A stretch of DNA of 64,000 nucleotides from BOKV01 sp049289295 (GCA_049289295.1 JBATLL010000070.1:124001-188000); one strand, 5' to 3'. Counted from the stretch's first letter, positions 17,578 through 26,826 are shown. A program made the numbers and translations. The notes: generated by a model not told the origin, from the sequence alone.

Positions 17578-18885
17578 ATGAACCTGATCGGGCAAATCGT
17601 TGCAATGGCATTGCGCCCAGCGCGGGAACTGGCGCCAGAAGCGCTGGCACTGGCGCAATGTTCACTGCTCGACTGGATGGCCTGCGCCATTGCCGGGGCA
17701 GATGAGCCGGTCGCACGCAACTTGCGCAGGCTGGCCGATCTGGAAGGCGGAAAAGGCACTTCATCGCTGGTTGGTGGCGGCCGTGTTCCAGCGCGAATGG
17801 CAGCTCTGGTCAACGGTGCAACAAGCCATGCGCTCGATTATGACGACACTCATTTTGCCCATGTGGGACATTTGTCTGTCGGGATCTACCCTGCTGCGCT
17901 GGCTGTTGGCGAAGAGACGGGAGCATCGGCTGTCGAGGTTGTTGAAGCATTTCTCGTCGGGGCCGAAGCGGCCGTCCGCATTGGCCTCATCCTTGGCCGA
18001 TCCCACTACAATCACGGTTTTCACCAGACTGCGACTGCCGGGGCCTTCGGGGCGGCAATCGCGGCAGGCAGGCTGTATGGACTGGACCCGGCGCAAATGC
18101 GCAATGCCCTCGGCCTGTGCGCCACCAGGGCTTCCGGTCTGAAATCGCAGTTCGGGACAATGGGCAAACCCTACAATGCCGGTATTGCTGCTTCGAACGG
18201 GGTTGAATGCGCCAGGCTGGCACAGTTCGGTGTGACGTCTGCCGATGATGGCCTTTTTGGCGCGCAAGGGTTTGTGGCAACACACCATGCGGAACCGGTC
18301 AGGGTTGAACTTCCGGGCAGCGAAGTGTTCCTGTTCGAGAACAACAAGTACAAGCTACATGCCTGTTGCCATGGCCTGCATGCCATGATCGAGGCATTGC
18401 TGGGCAACGACGCGCTTCGTCAGGTGGACCTGAGTAATGTCGCCAGCTTCGAACTGCGCACCAACCCGCGCTGGATGAGCGTTTGCGATATCAAGCGACC
18501 GCGCACCGGGCTTGAAGTGAAGTTCAGCTACAATTGGCTTGCAGGCATGACGCTGCGTGGAGAGCAGACCGGAAACGACCGGATCTACACGGACGATATC
18601 GCGCACGACGCGGCTTTGTCGGCCTTTGCGCAAAAGGTCACGGTGGCAGCAGACGACGGGCTGAGCGACCTGGAGGCAAGCAGCATCATTACCCTGAATG
18701 ACGGTGCAAGAATCGACGCGTCACACGATCTTGCCGCACCTCTGCCGCACACGGTCCTCGTTGCGCGGCTGCGCTCGAAAGCCGAAGCAATGATTGGCCA
18801 CAAGGGCAATGCATTGTGGGAGCAGTTTTCCAATCTCTCGCCTGCAACAGCCGAGAATATCGGCAACGCATTGCGCAATCCGTAA
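17578..18885 (+). CDS. MmgE/PrpD family protein (2-methylcitrate dehydratase-like)
   Basis: A 435-residue member of the MmgE/PrpD fold, which includes 2-methylcitrate dehydratase, cis-aconitate decarboxylase and other dehydratases or isomerases. Recognisable stretches are LLDWMACAIAGADEP, NGATSHALDYDDTHF, GFHQTATAGAFGAA and KLHACCHGLHAMIEA. The reaction here is not deducible. It is convergent with the hotdog dehydratase gene and divergent from the acyl-CoA dehydrogenase. Confidence 0.85.
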   Translation: MNLIGQIVAMALRPARELAPEALALAQCSLLDWMACAIAGADEPVARNLRRLADLEGGKGTSSLVGGGRVPARMAALVNGATSHALDYDDTHFAHVGHLSVGIYPAALAVGEETGASAVEVVEAFLVGAEAAVRIGLILGRSHYNHGFHQTATAGAFGAAIAAGRLYGLDPAQMRNALGLCATRASGLKSQFGTMGKPYNAGIAASNGVECARLAQFGVTSADDGLFGAQGFVATHHAEPVRVELPGSEVFLFENNKYKLHACCHGLHAMIEALLGNDALRQVDLSNVASFELRTNPRWMSVCDIKRPRTGLEVKFSYNWLAGMTLRGEQTGNDRIYTDDIAHDAALSAFAQKVTVAADDGLSDLEASSIITLNDGARIDASHDLAAPLPHTVLVARLRSKAEAMIGHKGNALWEQFSNLSPATAENIGNALRNP

Positions 18886-18906
18886 CCCGTATCTCGATGT
18901 CCGGCG

Positions 18907-19746
18907 TCACAAAAGCCTGAGGTTCGCCGTCATCGCGGTCACGCCATCGCTTCGCTGTACCTCGCCGGTGCGCTCGCCGTCGCTGGTCCCGGTCACCAGT
19001 CGCACAGGCGTGGTTGCGAATACCGGAGCCATGGCGCGGTAACGAAATTGCAGGGGCGCTGGCGTGGGATCGCGCATCGCCTCGCAAAGTTCCGTTGCCA
19101 TCAAAGGGCCGTGCACGACGAGGTCGGGATAGCCTTCCACAGTGCGGCAGAAATCCCGATCCCAGTGTATCCGGTGGCCATTGTGGGTGATTGCCGAATA
19201 GAAGAACAACTGGCTGTCGGGATGTACGAAATAGCCGTTCGGTATCGGTTCCCAGGCTTCGCGCAGCGGCGTTTCGGGTTCGCCGCGGTCGCGATAGACA
19301 ATCGTCTGCTTCTCGCTGATGCAGCGCACGCCTTCCTGTTCGATTTCATGGTCCACAGTGACAAAGCACATGCACCCGGACCTGCCTTCCTTGAAGGCCA
19401 CATCCGCGATTGTCGAACGTCTTTGCGCCGCGACACCAATGCGCAATGGCTGCAGGACGTTGACGTCGCCCGCTGCCCACATGCGGCGATTGAACGGCGC
19501 TGCCGGCAGGAAGATTCCGGTCCGTTCATGCATGTCGTGACCGATGTCTGCTGCCGGAATCGCCTTGTTGAAATAGGCCCAGTGAAAGGTCGGCGGGAGA
19601 TGCTCGCCGGGTTCGCCAAGCCCCAGCAGCACTGCCAATTTCGCAGCGGCCTCGCGAGCAAGCATGTCCTTGCTTGTGCGACTGCGCCCTACCGCAGCCT
19701 TGCATTTGGCAATGATTTGCGGGGTAATCGCGACAGCTTCGCTCAT
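18907..19746 (-). CDS. HTD2/mesaconyl-C4-CoA hydratase-like hotdog dehydratase
   Basis: A 279-residue double-hotdog protein (MaoC-like, FAS1-type N-terminal half). The C-terminal half carries FFYSAITHNGHRIHWDRDF followed by LVVHGPLMATEL, the hydratase active-site region of this family. Characterised relatives hydrate mesaconyl-C4-CoA or related enoyl-CoAs. With the CoA-transferase, acyl-CoA dehydrogenase and PrpD protein it could form a branched dicarboxylate or 2-enoyl-CoA route; this is inference. Confidence 0.75.
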   Translation of the reverse strand: MSEAVAITPQIIAKCKAAVGRSRTSKDMLAREAAAKLAVLLGLGEPGEHLPPTFHWAYFNKAIPAADIGHDMHERTGIFLPAAPFNRRMWAAGDVNVLQPLRIGVAAQRRSTIADVAFKEGRSGCMCFVTVDHEIEQEGVRCISEKQTIVYRDRGEPETPLREAWEPIPNGYFVHPDSQLFFYSAITHNGHRIHWDRDFCRTVEGYPDLVVHGPLMATELCEAMRDPTPAPLQFRYRAMAPVFATTPVRLVTGTSDGERTGEVQRSDGVTAMTANLRLL

Positions 19747-19955
19747 GCAGCTTCATCCGCCATTTCAATCATAAGATTGCGCGCCGATTGCAGGTGCGCC
19801 CATGCTTGCGCGATCATAGGCCAAAGAAATCAGCCTGGCCAATGCGGCAACCAGTGGCAGGGGAGACACGCAACAGCATTGCGGCTGGAATTGGGTATCT
19901 TGCCACCCATCAATGTCTGGACCACAGTAGGCCAGTGACTGAAATCCCTTCCACA

Positions 19956-20777
19956 ATGCGAGCATTCGTACTGCACGGCCATGGCGGTCTCGATCAACTG
20001 CGCTTTCATGCCGATTGGCCAGTCCCTGCCATTGGTCCCCAGCAGGTGCTTGTGCGGGTCAAGGCCTGCGGTCTCAACAACACCGATATCAACACCCGCA
20101 CGGGCTGGTATTCCAAGTCGGTGAGGCAGGGGACGACCGGCGGACCATATGATGGCTCTCTCGAAAATGACGGAGGCTGGGACGGGGGAATTGCATTTCA
20201 GCGTATCCAGGGCGGTGACGTGGCTGGTGTCGTGGCAGCCGTCGGCGCAGAGCTGACCCGCAACTGATCGGCAGGCGTTGCCTGGTGGATACGATCCTGC
20301 GGGACTGGTCTGATCCCCTGAACCTGGCCACCTCTCCTATCTTGGTTCCGATCTCGATGGCGGGTTTGCCGACTACATGGCGATAGATGCGCGAAATGTC
20401 TGCCCGGTCGAAACCGACTGGACGGACAGCGAGCTTGCTACCATCGCCATTGCCTATTCGACGGCTGAAAACATGCTCAATCGTGCTTCCGTTACCGGGA
20501 GCGATACCGTCCTGATTCGAGGTGCCTCTGGTGGCGTGGGTTCTGCGCTGGTCCGATTGTCGAACTGGACCTGCGCACCTTTTATCTGCACGACCTGACT
20601 TTCTTCGGAAACACGATCTTCGAGCCGAAAGTGTTTCCAGCACTGGTGCGATACATCGAAGCTGGTGAGATCAGGCCAATGCTGGCAGCAAGTTACCCGC
20701 TTGAAAAGCTCCACGAGGCCCAGCAGGCATTCGTCGAGAAAAATCATGCAGGGAACATCGTGGTGACGATGGAGTGA
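19956..20777 (+). pseudogene. Zinc-type alcohol dehydrogenase/quinone reductase, frameshifted
   Basis: The start (MRAFVLHGHGGLDQLRFH) and CGLNNTDINTRTGWY segment match the GroES-like domain of MDR alcohol dehydrogenases. The frame breaks near 20267, resumes near 20377 (nucleotide-binding RGASGGVGSALVRL), and then jumps to the C-terminus (TFFGNTIFEPKVFPALVRY) at about 20560, where roughly 60-70 residues of the Rossmann fold are missing. So there is at least one frameshift plus an internal deletion. The gene ends at 20777 with the usual VVTME tail. Confidence 0.75.
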
Positions 20778-20862
20778 CCAGGGACCGGTAACGCAGGCGG
20801 GCTGAAGTTCGTCCATTGTGATGGTGCATCCCCAACCCGCATTCGCAGCGGGAGCACGCTGC

Positions 20863-22176
20863 TCACATTCGCGATGGAAGAAACAGCACCAGCCATGGCA
20901 TGAAGACCAGAACTGCCAGACGAAACAGGTCCATGACGAAGAACGGCGTTACGCCCTTGAAGATCGTCGCCAGCGACACGTCGCCCACCACCGAGCGTAG
21001 GATGAAGACATTGAGCCCTACCGGTGGCGTGATGAGGCTGATCTCCGTCACCACCACCACGATGATGCCGAACCAGACTGCATCATAGCCAAGGCCGGTC
21101 ACCAGCGGAAAGAAGATCGGCACTGTCAGCAGCAGCATGGACAGGCTTTCAAACACGCATCCAAGCGCGATGTAGATCAGCAGGACAATCGCCATCACCA
21201 GCCACGGTGCCAGATTGGCTTCCTGGATTTCCCGGCTGAGTGTTTCGGGCAGGCCCGCATAATTGATGAAATTGGAGAAGATCCAGGCTCCGATCAGGAC
21301 CGAGAACAGTTGCGCGGCGGTTATCGCGGTTTCCCTGAGAACCTCAAGCGTTTCGCGCACGCTCAGGCCACCGCGGAAAAGTGCAATGAGGAAGGCTCCC
21401 ATCGCGCCCATGCCGGCAGCTTCAGTTGGAGAAAAGGCAAGGTGGATCGGCCAGAAATCGAGCGCTCCATACAAGCCGCCAATCACGAGGAAAAACAGCA
21501 GCAGAACTGCCCACACACCCTTGAGAGCCTCCAGACGTTCAGCGAAGGTGAAACGGCGACCGGCAGGCCCCTGTTCGGGGTTTCGCCACACCGAATATCG
21601 AACGGCAACGAGATAGAACAGGATTCCGAGGGCACCAGGAACAATACCCGCGATGAACAGCTTGCCGATCGAGGTTTCCGTCAGCAACCCGTAAATGACC
21701 AGAATGACAGACGGCGGAATGAGAATGCCAAGCGTGCCGCCGGCTGCAATCGAGGCAGCCGAAAGGGAATCGGCATAGCCATATTTGCGCATCTCCGGCA
21801 TCGCCACCTTCGACATGGTCGCGGCGGTTGCAAGGGAGGAGCCACAGATCGCGGCAAAGCCACCGCAGGCAACGATGGTCGCCATCGCAAGTCCACCCCT
21901 GAAATGGCCAAGAAAGGCATTCGATACCTGGTAGAGTTCACGGCTGATGCCGCCCTTGTTGACGAACAGGCCCATCAGGATGAACAGCGGCACGACGGAA
22001 AGGCCATAGTCCTGGCTGGTGTCGATGATCAGCCTTGCCACAAGCGAAATCGCCGCAGTGTAGCTGGTATAATGAATCATGCCGACCATCCCGACAATGC
22101 CCATCGCAAATGCGATCGGCACGCGGACGAGTACGAGAGCCAGGACAGCGGCAAAGCCGATTATTGATTCAAGCAT
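20863..22176 (-). CDS. TRAP transporter large permease (DctM type)
   Basis: A 437-residue integral membrane protein with about 12 helices and the DctM signature regions (VPLFILMGLFVNKGGIS, GGTLGILIPPSVILVIYGLLTETSIGKLF, TPPVGLNVFILRSV). It is the ion-coupled permease of a tripartite periplasmic transporter for an organic acid. Overlaps the small permease gene by 8 bases; the substrate-binding gene is upstream in the same operon. Confidence 0.95.
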   Translation of the reverse strand: MLESIIGFAAVLALVLVRVPIAFAMGIVGMVGMIHYTSYTAAISLVARLIIDTSQDYGLSVVPLFILMGLFVNKGGISRELYQVSNAFLGHFRGGLAMATIVACGGFAAICGSSLATAATMSKVAMPEMRKYGYADSLSAASIAAGGTLGILIPPSVILVIYGLLTETSIGKLFIAGIVPGALGILFYLVAVRYSVWRNPEQGPAGRRFTFAERLEALKGVWAVLLLFFLVIGGLYGALDFWPIHLAFSPTEAAGMGAMGAFLIALFRGGLSVRETLEVLRETAITAAQLFSVLIGAWIFSNFINYAGLPETLSREIQEANLAPWLVMAIVLLIYIALGCVFESLSMLLLTVPIFFPLVTGLGYDAVWFGIIVVVVTEISLITPPVGLNVFILRSVVGDVSLATIFKGVTPFFVMDLFRLAVLVFMPWLVLFLPSRM

Positions 22177-22675
22177 TCAGGTCTTTCAGGATTTCAGGGC
22201 GCACCAGCAGGATCAGTCCGCGCATGATCATGACCAGTGCCGTCACGAATGTCATGATCGCGATGAACCAGCCGATGTAGAAGGTCGGAATGGAGAGATA
22301 TTCGGTGAGGTCCCCGTAGCTGCGCGCGCGCTCTGCCAGATCGACAGTCCTGCTCGCCGGAAACACCAGCAGCACACCGCAGGCCAGCGTCACCACTGCA
22401 TCGAGCAGGCGCGAAATGCCGAGGGAATCGAGGAACCTGTCCAGCAGGTCAACGCTGATGTGCTGGGCATTGGCGGAAACGACGGGCAGGGCGGAAAAGA
22501 CGATGATCGCCATGGCAATGCGGGTCAGTTCGGTCGCCGCTTCGATCGGCGCGGAAAATGCCGAGCGCATGATGACGTCGGCAAAGGTCAGGATCATCAG
22601 AAGAAACAGGCACAAGGATGCCAGTACCAGCGGAAGCTGCAGGATCCGGGCTGCTATCCTCTGGAAACGGTTCAT
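22169..22675 (-). CDS. TRAP transporter small permease (DctQ type)
   Basis: A 168-residue protein with four membrane helices. The family pattern is visible: LMILTFADVIMRSAF and EAATELTRIAMAIIVFSALPVVSANAQHISVDLL. The frame opens at 22699, but ATG at 22675 follows AGGGCAGGAAGGC and is the better start. It partners the large permease, whose start it overlaps. Confidence 0.9.
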   Translation of the reverse strand: MNRFQRIAARILQLPLVLASLCLFLLMILTFADVIMRSAFSAPIEAATELTRIAMAIIVFSALPVVSANAQHISVDLLDRFLDSLGISRLLDAVVTLACGVLLVFPASRTVDLAERARSYGDLTEYLSIPTFYIGWFIAIMTFVTALVMIMRGLILLVRPEILKDLNA

Positions 22676-22737
22676 GCCTTCCTGCCCTCCTGCGTGCATG
22701 GAAAATGCCGGGGAGCATCGCCCCCCGGCATCCCGGC

Positions 22738-23760
22738 TTACTTGCCGTAGGAAGCCATTTCCGATTTCACCATGTCATAGGCTGCCTGCGCATCGATCCC
22801 GAGCGCTGAAATCTCGCCGATGATCTTTGTGCGCACGCGTTCTGCCATTTCGCCAAATTTGGCCTGGTCAGCATCGCTGGCAGCGACAATCTTGTTGTCA
22901 GCCGCAGCTTCGGTCGCCGCGCGGGCCACCTGGTCACTCTTGTCCCAGACCATGCCCATCATCCGCGAGGCTGGCTCGCCGAACACCTTTTCTTCCAGCG
23001 CCTTGCGGACATTTTCCGGCAATGCGTTGAACTTGTCCTCATTCATGATGACCGCGAAGGCACCACGATAGAACCCGCCAGGCATTTCGTAGACATTCTT
23101 GGCGACTTCATTGAGCTTGAAGCTGATGCGTTCGCCCAGATTCATTGCGACCGCGTCGGCTGCGCCAGAGGCGAGCGTTTCATAGACCTTTGGTGCGGGA
23201 ACCTGAATTCCGACAAGGCCGAGTTCAGCACCCACATCGGCGGAAACACCGCCGCCAAGACGGGTCTTCAACCCATTGAGATCACCAAGCGAGGCGATTG
23301 GCTTGTTGGAATGGATCTGGCCAGGACCATGCGTCGTCAGGGCGATGACCTTGGTGCCCTTGTGCTCGTCGACCTTTGCCAGATGCGCTTCGTGCACATG
23401 CCAGTAGGCCACGGAAGCAGCTTCCGCATTGCCTTCGTAACCCGGCAGCTCGATCAGCTTCGTGGCAACAAACCGACCCGGCTGATAGCCGTTGAAGATG
23501 ATGGTGATGTCTGCAGCGCCGTCCAGGACGAGGTCCATCTGCGCTGGTGGTGGAGCAAGCCCCATCTTGATTTCTGCAGATACCTGCCCCTCGGTTGCTT
23601 CATCCATCATCGTGATGAGGCCCTGGAGCATTTCGGTGTTGATCGGATGTGTCGGCGGAAGCCAGCTGGAAATGGTCAGATTGAAATCTGCAGCCAGTGC
23701 CGAAGTGGTTGTCCAAAGCGCCAATGCGGTACCGGCAAGAAGCTTGGTAATGCTGTTCAT
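22738..23760 (-). CDS. TRAP transporter substrate-binding protein (DctP type)
   Basis: A 340-residue periplasmic binding protein with a signal peptide (MNSITKLLAGTALALWTTTSALA). It contains the DctP-type middle region (SLGDLNGLKTRLGGGVSADVGAELGLVGIQVPAPKVYETLASGAADAVAMN). The first gene of the TRAP operon, with ribosome site AGGGAGGAACGC. Two copies of a palindrome shared with the downstream catabolic operon lie in its promoter, so the imported substrate is probably the compound degraded by that operon. Confidence 0.92.
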   Translation of the reverse strand: MNSITKLLAGTALALWTTTSALAADFNLTISSWLPPTHPINTEMLQGLITMMDEATEGQVSAEIKMGLAPPPAQMDLVLDGAADITIIFNGYQPGRFVATKLIELPGYEGNAEAASVAYWHVHEAHLAKVDEHKGTKVIALTTHGPGQIHSNKPIASLGDLNGLKTRLGGGVSADVGAELGLVGIQVPAPKVYETLASGAADAVAMNLGERISFKLNEVAKNVYEMPGGFYRGAFAVIMNEDKFNALPENVRKALEEKVFGEPASRMMGMVWDKSDQVARAATEAAADNKIVAASDADQAKFGEMAERVRTKIIGEISALGIDAQAAYDMVKSEMASYGK

Positions 23761-23813
23761 GCGTTCCTCCCTGTTCTGTACTGCCCGTCGGAATTTCCGG
23801 TCAGTCTCAAGAA

Positions 23814-23829
23814 ATATGCAATATCATAT
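23814..23829. promoter_or_regulatory. Operator copy 1, ATATG-N6-CATAT
   Basis: Palindromic half-sites ATATG and CATAT separated by 6 bases (CAATAT). On the minus strand a CATATT-type -10 box for the TRAP operon overlaps this site. It repeats 20 bases to the right, a spacing of two helical turns. The likely binder is the adjacent MarR protein. Confidence 0.6.
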
Positions 23830-23833
23830 AATA

Positions 23834-23849
23834 ATATGCAATGTCATAT
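23834..23849. promoter_or_regulatory. Operator copy 2, ATATG-N6-CATAT
   Basis: Second copy with spacer CAATGT. It overlaps the final codons of the marR gene and supplies a TTGCAT -35-like box for the minus strand, 17 bases from the CATATT box in copy 1. Repressor bound here would cover the TRAP operon promoter. Confidence 0.6.
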
Positions 23850-24389
23850 ATTGTGCCCACCTGCACCATTGGCTGCGGCCATTTGACGGACGGAGGCGGG
23901 ACGAAGTCGATCATTGGCTTCAAGGTTCTCCAGCAACGCATTGAGCGTCCGCTTGATCTGTGCGCCTGCAGTTCCTTCGAGCGATCCCAGAAGTTCAGCC
24001 TCGTGCTGGCGTGCATCGCTCACCAGACGTTCGGCAAGTTCGCGCCCCTTGTCGGTCAGGAAGATCCGAACGCGGCGTCGGTCCGCAGGATCGTCACGGC
24101 GCGAAACAAGGCCGCGCTCATCCATCTGGATGATGATCTTGGTCAGCCTCGACTGTTCGATCATGGCATAACGCGAAAGCTCGGTTACCATCGAACCGTC
24201 CCAGTCAGTCAGGCAGGCCAGTACCCGCCATTCAGGCACGCGCAGGCCCGATGCACGCACATGCGCATGAAACTGCCCGCTTGCCGCCTCGCTTGCCGCT
24301 GCCAGCAAGTACAACAGGTAATCGGGAACGAATGGCTGGCGCTCCAGCCGTGTCGTGGACAAGTCTCCATGTCCGGTCTTCTTGCCCAT
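23844..24389 (-). CDS. MarR family transcriptional regulator
   Basis: A 181-residue winged-helix regulator. The helix-turn-helix spans about residues 70-100 (MVTELSRYAMIEQSRLTKIIIQMDERGLVSR) and the wing is DDPADRRRVRIFLTDKGREL, with the DxRxxR motif of MarR proteins. ATG at 24389 is preferred over the frame opening at 24458. It sits between the TRAP operon and the catabolic operon, each of which has an ATATG-N6-CATAT site at its promoter. A different palindrome, AACCGG-N7-CCGGTT (24412-24430), overlaps its own probable -10 box. Likely a ligand-released repressor. Confidence 0.88.
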   Translation of the reverse strand: MGKKTGHGDLSTTRLERQPFVPDYLLYLLAAASEAASGQFHAHVRASGLRVPEWRVLACLTDWDGSMVTELSRYAMIEQSRLTKIIIQMDERGLVSRRDDPADRRRVRIFLTDKGRELAERLVSDARQHEAELLGSLEGTAGAQIKRTLNALLENLEANDRLRPASVRQMAAANGAGGHNI

Positions 24390-24451
24390 GGCGTTCCGCT
24401 TCTGTCTGTTGAACCGGCAATATACCGGTTTTTGATCGGGTAAAAACCCCC

Positions 24452-24480
24452 TTGACACGAATTATATGAAAATTCATATT
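24452..24480 (+). promoter_or_regulatory. Sigma-70 promoter of the catabolic operon
   Basis: TTGACA at 24452-24457 and CATATT at 24475-24480, with an ideal 17-base spacer. It is followed by the GGAGGGAA ribosome site and the GTG start of the reductase gene at 24500. The operator at 24464-24479 overlaps spacer and -10, as expected for repression. Confidence 0.75.
24464..24479. promoter_or_regulatory. Operator copy 3, ATATG-N6-CATAT
   Basis: ATATGAA-AA-TTCATAT, the most symmetrical of the three sites (7-base arms), placed over the promoter spacer and -10 box. It shares the ATATG/CATAT half-sites and 6-base spacing with the two sites before the TRAP operon. Confidence 0.65.
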
Positions 24481-24499
24481 TCCTGGCGGAGGGAACCAG

Positions 24500-25459
24500 G
24501 TGGCAGAATCCTTTGATCTCACAATGGTGTCCGCGCGACCGCTGAGCGAGCGCATCCGCGAGATTGTCTTTCGCGCGAGTGGCGCTGCGCGCCTTCCTGG
24601 CTGGTCGCCGGGTGCCCATCTGAAGTTCGCCACACCCGCCGGTGAACGGTGCTATTCGCTCGTTCAGATGGAACCCGGAGACGGGTTCGACGAGCCGCAT
24701 CAATATCGGTTCGCTGTACAGCTTGAGGAGCAGACCGCTGGCGGTTCGCGCCATCTGCACGACCTGAAACCAGGAGACGGAATCAAGGTCAGCGGACCGC
24801 ACAATGATTTTGCCCTGATTGCCGGTGCGTCAGCTGTTCTCGTTGCCGGTGGCATCGGCATTACACCGATCCTTTCCATGGCCAGGGCATTGCTGGCCGC
24901 CGGTACTGCCTTCGAATTCCACTATGCCTGCCGCAACCGCGAGGTCATGGCATATCGCGATGAAATTCAGACGCTGTTCACCAACAGGGCACACCTTCAT
25001 TTCGACGAGGAAGCATCGAGCCAGCTGGATCTTGAAGGACTTCTGGGCAGCGCCGAACCCTCAGCCCATGTTTATGTGTGCGGTCCGCGCGGCCTGATAG
25101 AGGCCGTAAAGTCGGCTGCCGTTGCCAGGGGGCTTGCCGGTAGCCAGATCCATTTCGAACTCTTCGCATCGCCTTCCCCCAGCACAGGCGATGAGGCATT
25201 CGAGGTGGTCGTGAATTCGACCGGGCAGGCCTTCAACGTGCCGCCAGGAAAGAGCATTATCGAGGTGCTGGAAGCTTCGGGCCTGGACCTGGTCTATGAT
25301 TGCCAGAGAGGCGACTGTGGCATCTGTCAGACAGGCGTGATCGAAGGCGTGCCCGATCATCGGGATGTTGTTCTGAGCGAGGGCGAGCGGCAATCAGGCA
25401 AACTGATGCAGATCTGCGTCAGCCGGTCGAAGACGCCACGTCTGGTACTGGATCTGTAG
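24500..25459 (+). CDS. Oxygenase reductase, FMN/NAD/2Fe-2S (phthalate dioxygenase reductase type)
   Basis: A 319-residue electron-transfer protein. The order is flavin domain (ERCYSL, matching RxYS), NAD-binding domain (GGIGITPILSMARAL) and C-terminal plant-type ferredoxin with Cys-x4-Cys-x2-Cys (CQRGDCGICQTG) and a fourth Cys in MQICVSR. It carries electrons from NAD(P)H to the Rieske oxygenase encoded next. GTG start with strong GGAGGGAA site. First gene of the operon, directly behind the MarR-controlled promoter. Confidence 0.92.
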   Translation: MAESFDLTMVSARPLSERIREIVFRASGAARLPGWSPGAHLKFATPAGERCYSLVQMEPGDGFDEPHQYRFAVQLEEQTAGGSRHLHDLKPGDGIKVSGPHNDFALIAGASAVLVAGGIGITPILSMARALLAAGTAFEFHYACRNREVMAYRDEIQTLFTNRAHLHFDEEASSQLDLEGLLGSAEPSAHVYVCGPRGLIEAVKSAAVARGLAGSQIHFELFASPSPSTGDEAFEVVVNSTGQAFNVPPGKSIIEVLEASGLDLVYDCQRGDCGICQTGVIEGVPDHRDVVLSEGERQSGKLMQICVSRSKTPRLVLDL

Positions 25460-25470
25460 GGAGGATCGAC

Positions 25471-26826
25471 ATGGGAAGATACACCGGTAACCCACAGGCA
25501 ATCCGCAATCTGTTTCGCGGCAACGAAGTGCACAGGGACGTCTATATCGACCCGGAAATCTATCGGCTCGAAATGAAGCAGCTGTTTGCAAACGCATGGG
25601 TGTTTGTGGGGCATGACAGCCAGACGCCCAATGCCGGTGACTATTTCAACACAATGGTCGGCGATCAGCCGGTCATTCAGGTTCGCCACAGCGATGGCGA
25701 GATACACGTCCTCTACAATCGCTGCCCGCACAAGGGCACCAAGCTCGTCATCGACAGGACAGGCAATACCGGCAAGTTCTTCCGGTGTCCCTATCATGCA
25801 TGGTCGTTCAAGACCGACGGCTGCCTGCTCGCCATACCCCTCAGGAAGGGTTACGAAAACACCGGCTTCGAAAAGAGCGCCAGCGGCAAGGGCATGGCTT
25901 CCGTTGGCGCGGTAAAGAACTATCGCGGCTTCATCTTCTGCCGTCTCGCTCCGCAAGGCATCTCGTTCGAGGAATTCTTCGGGGATTCGCTTTCTTCCCT
26001 CGACAACATGGTCGACCGTTCGCCTGCTGGTCGCCTAGAAATCGCCGGACCACCGCTTCGCTACATGCATCATTGCAACTGGAAGATGCTCGTTGAAAAC
26101 CAGACCGACACCTGCCACCCGATGGTTGCGCATGAAAGCTCTGCCGGCACCGCAGTCAAGCTCTGGGAAGCGCTCGACATGCCGGAAGGCTCCCCGCTGC
26201 CGCCAGCCATGGAAATCATCGCGCCTTTCACCAGCCCGTACGAATTCTTTGAAAAGATGGGCATCAGGACCTGGCCGAACGGGCACGGCCATACAGGCGT
26301 GCACCATTCCATACACTCCAACTATTCGGCCATCCCCGGTTACCTTGAAAAGCTGACCCAGGCATGGGGCGAGGAAAAGGCCAAAGCGGTGCTCGCCGAA
26401 AACCGGCACAACACGGTCTACTTCCCGAACATCATGATCAAGGGACCAATCCAGCAATTGCGGGTTTTCCTGCCGCTGGCCGCAAACAAGACGCTGGTCG
26501 AAAGCTATATCTACCGGCTAGTTGACGCTCCCGAGCAGCTCACCGCACGAACCGCCATGTACAACAGGATGATCAACGCGCCGACGTCGATTGTCGGACA
26601 TGATGATCTGGAAATGTACGAGCGCGCACAGGAAGGGCTGGAGGCCGATGGCCTTGAATGGGTCAACATCCAGCGCCTGTACGAGGACAATGAAGACTAT
26701 TCGGGCGAGCAGGTGGAAAACGGCACGACCGAGCGCCAGATGCGCAACCAGTTCGACGCCTGGGTGAAGTTCATGGTCGCAGGCATGGACGACAAGGCGG
26801 AAGGAAGGCGGGAGGCGGCCGAATGA
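25471..26826 (+). CDS. Rieske ring-hydroxylating oxygenase, alpha subunit
   Basis: A 451-residue catalytic subunit. The Rieske cluster ligands are Cys85-Pro-His87 and Cys106-Pro-Tyr-His109; the mononuclear iron site has Asp213, His216 and His221 (D-x2-H-x4-H). A C-terminal HDDLEMYERAQEGL segment is typical of the alpha subunit. The longer frame starts at 25300, but ATG at 25471 follows TAGGGAGGATCGAC. It overlaps the beta-subunit gene by ATGA. Substrate is probably an aromatic or indolic acid, from context. Confidence 0.93.
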   Translation: MGRYTGNPQAIRNLFRGNEVHRDVYIDPEIYRLEMKQLFANAWVFVGHDSQTPNAGDYFNTMVGDQPVIQVRHSDGEIHVLYNRCPHKGTKLVIDRTGNTGKFFRCPYHAWSFKTDGCLLAIPLRKGYENTGFEKSASGKGMASVGAVKNYRGFIFCRLAPQGISFEEFFGDSLSSLDNMVDRSPAGRLEIAGPPLRYMHHCNWKMLVENQTDTCHPMVAHESSAGTAVKLWEALDMPEGSPLPPAMEIIAPFTSPYEFFEKMGIRTWPNGHGHTGVHHSIHSNYSAIPGYLEKLTQAWGEEKAKAVLAENRHNTVYFPNIMIKGPIQQLRVFLPLAANKTLVESYIYRLVDAPEQLTARTAMYNRMINAPTSIVGHDDLEMYERAQEGLEADGLEWVNIQRLYEDNEDYSGEQVENGTTERQMRNQFDAWVKFMVAGMDDKAEGRREAAE

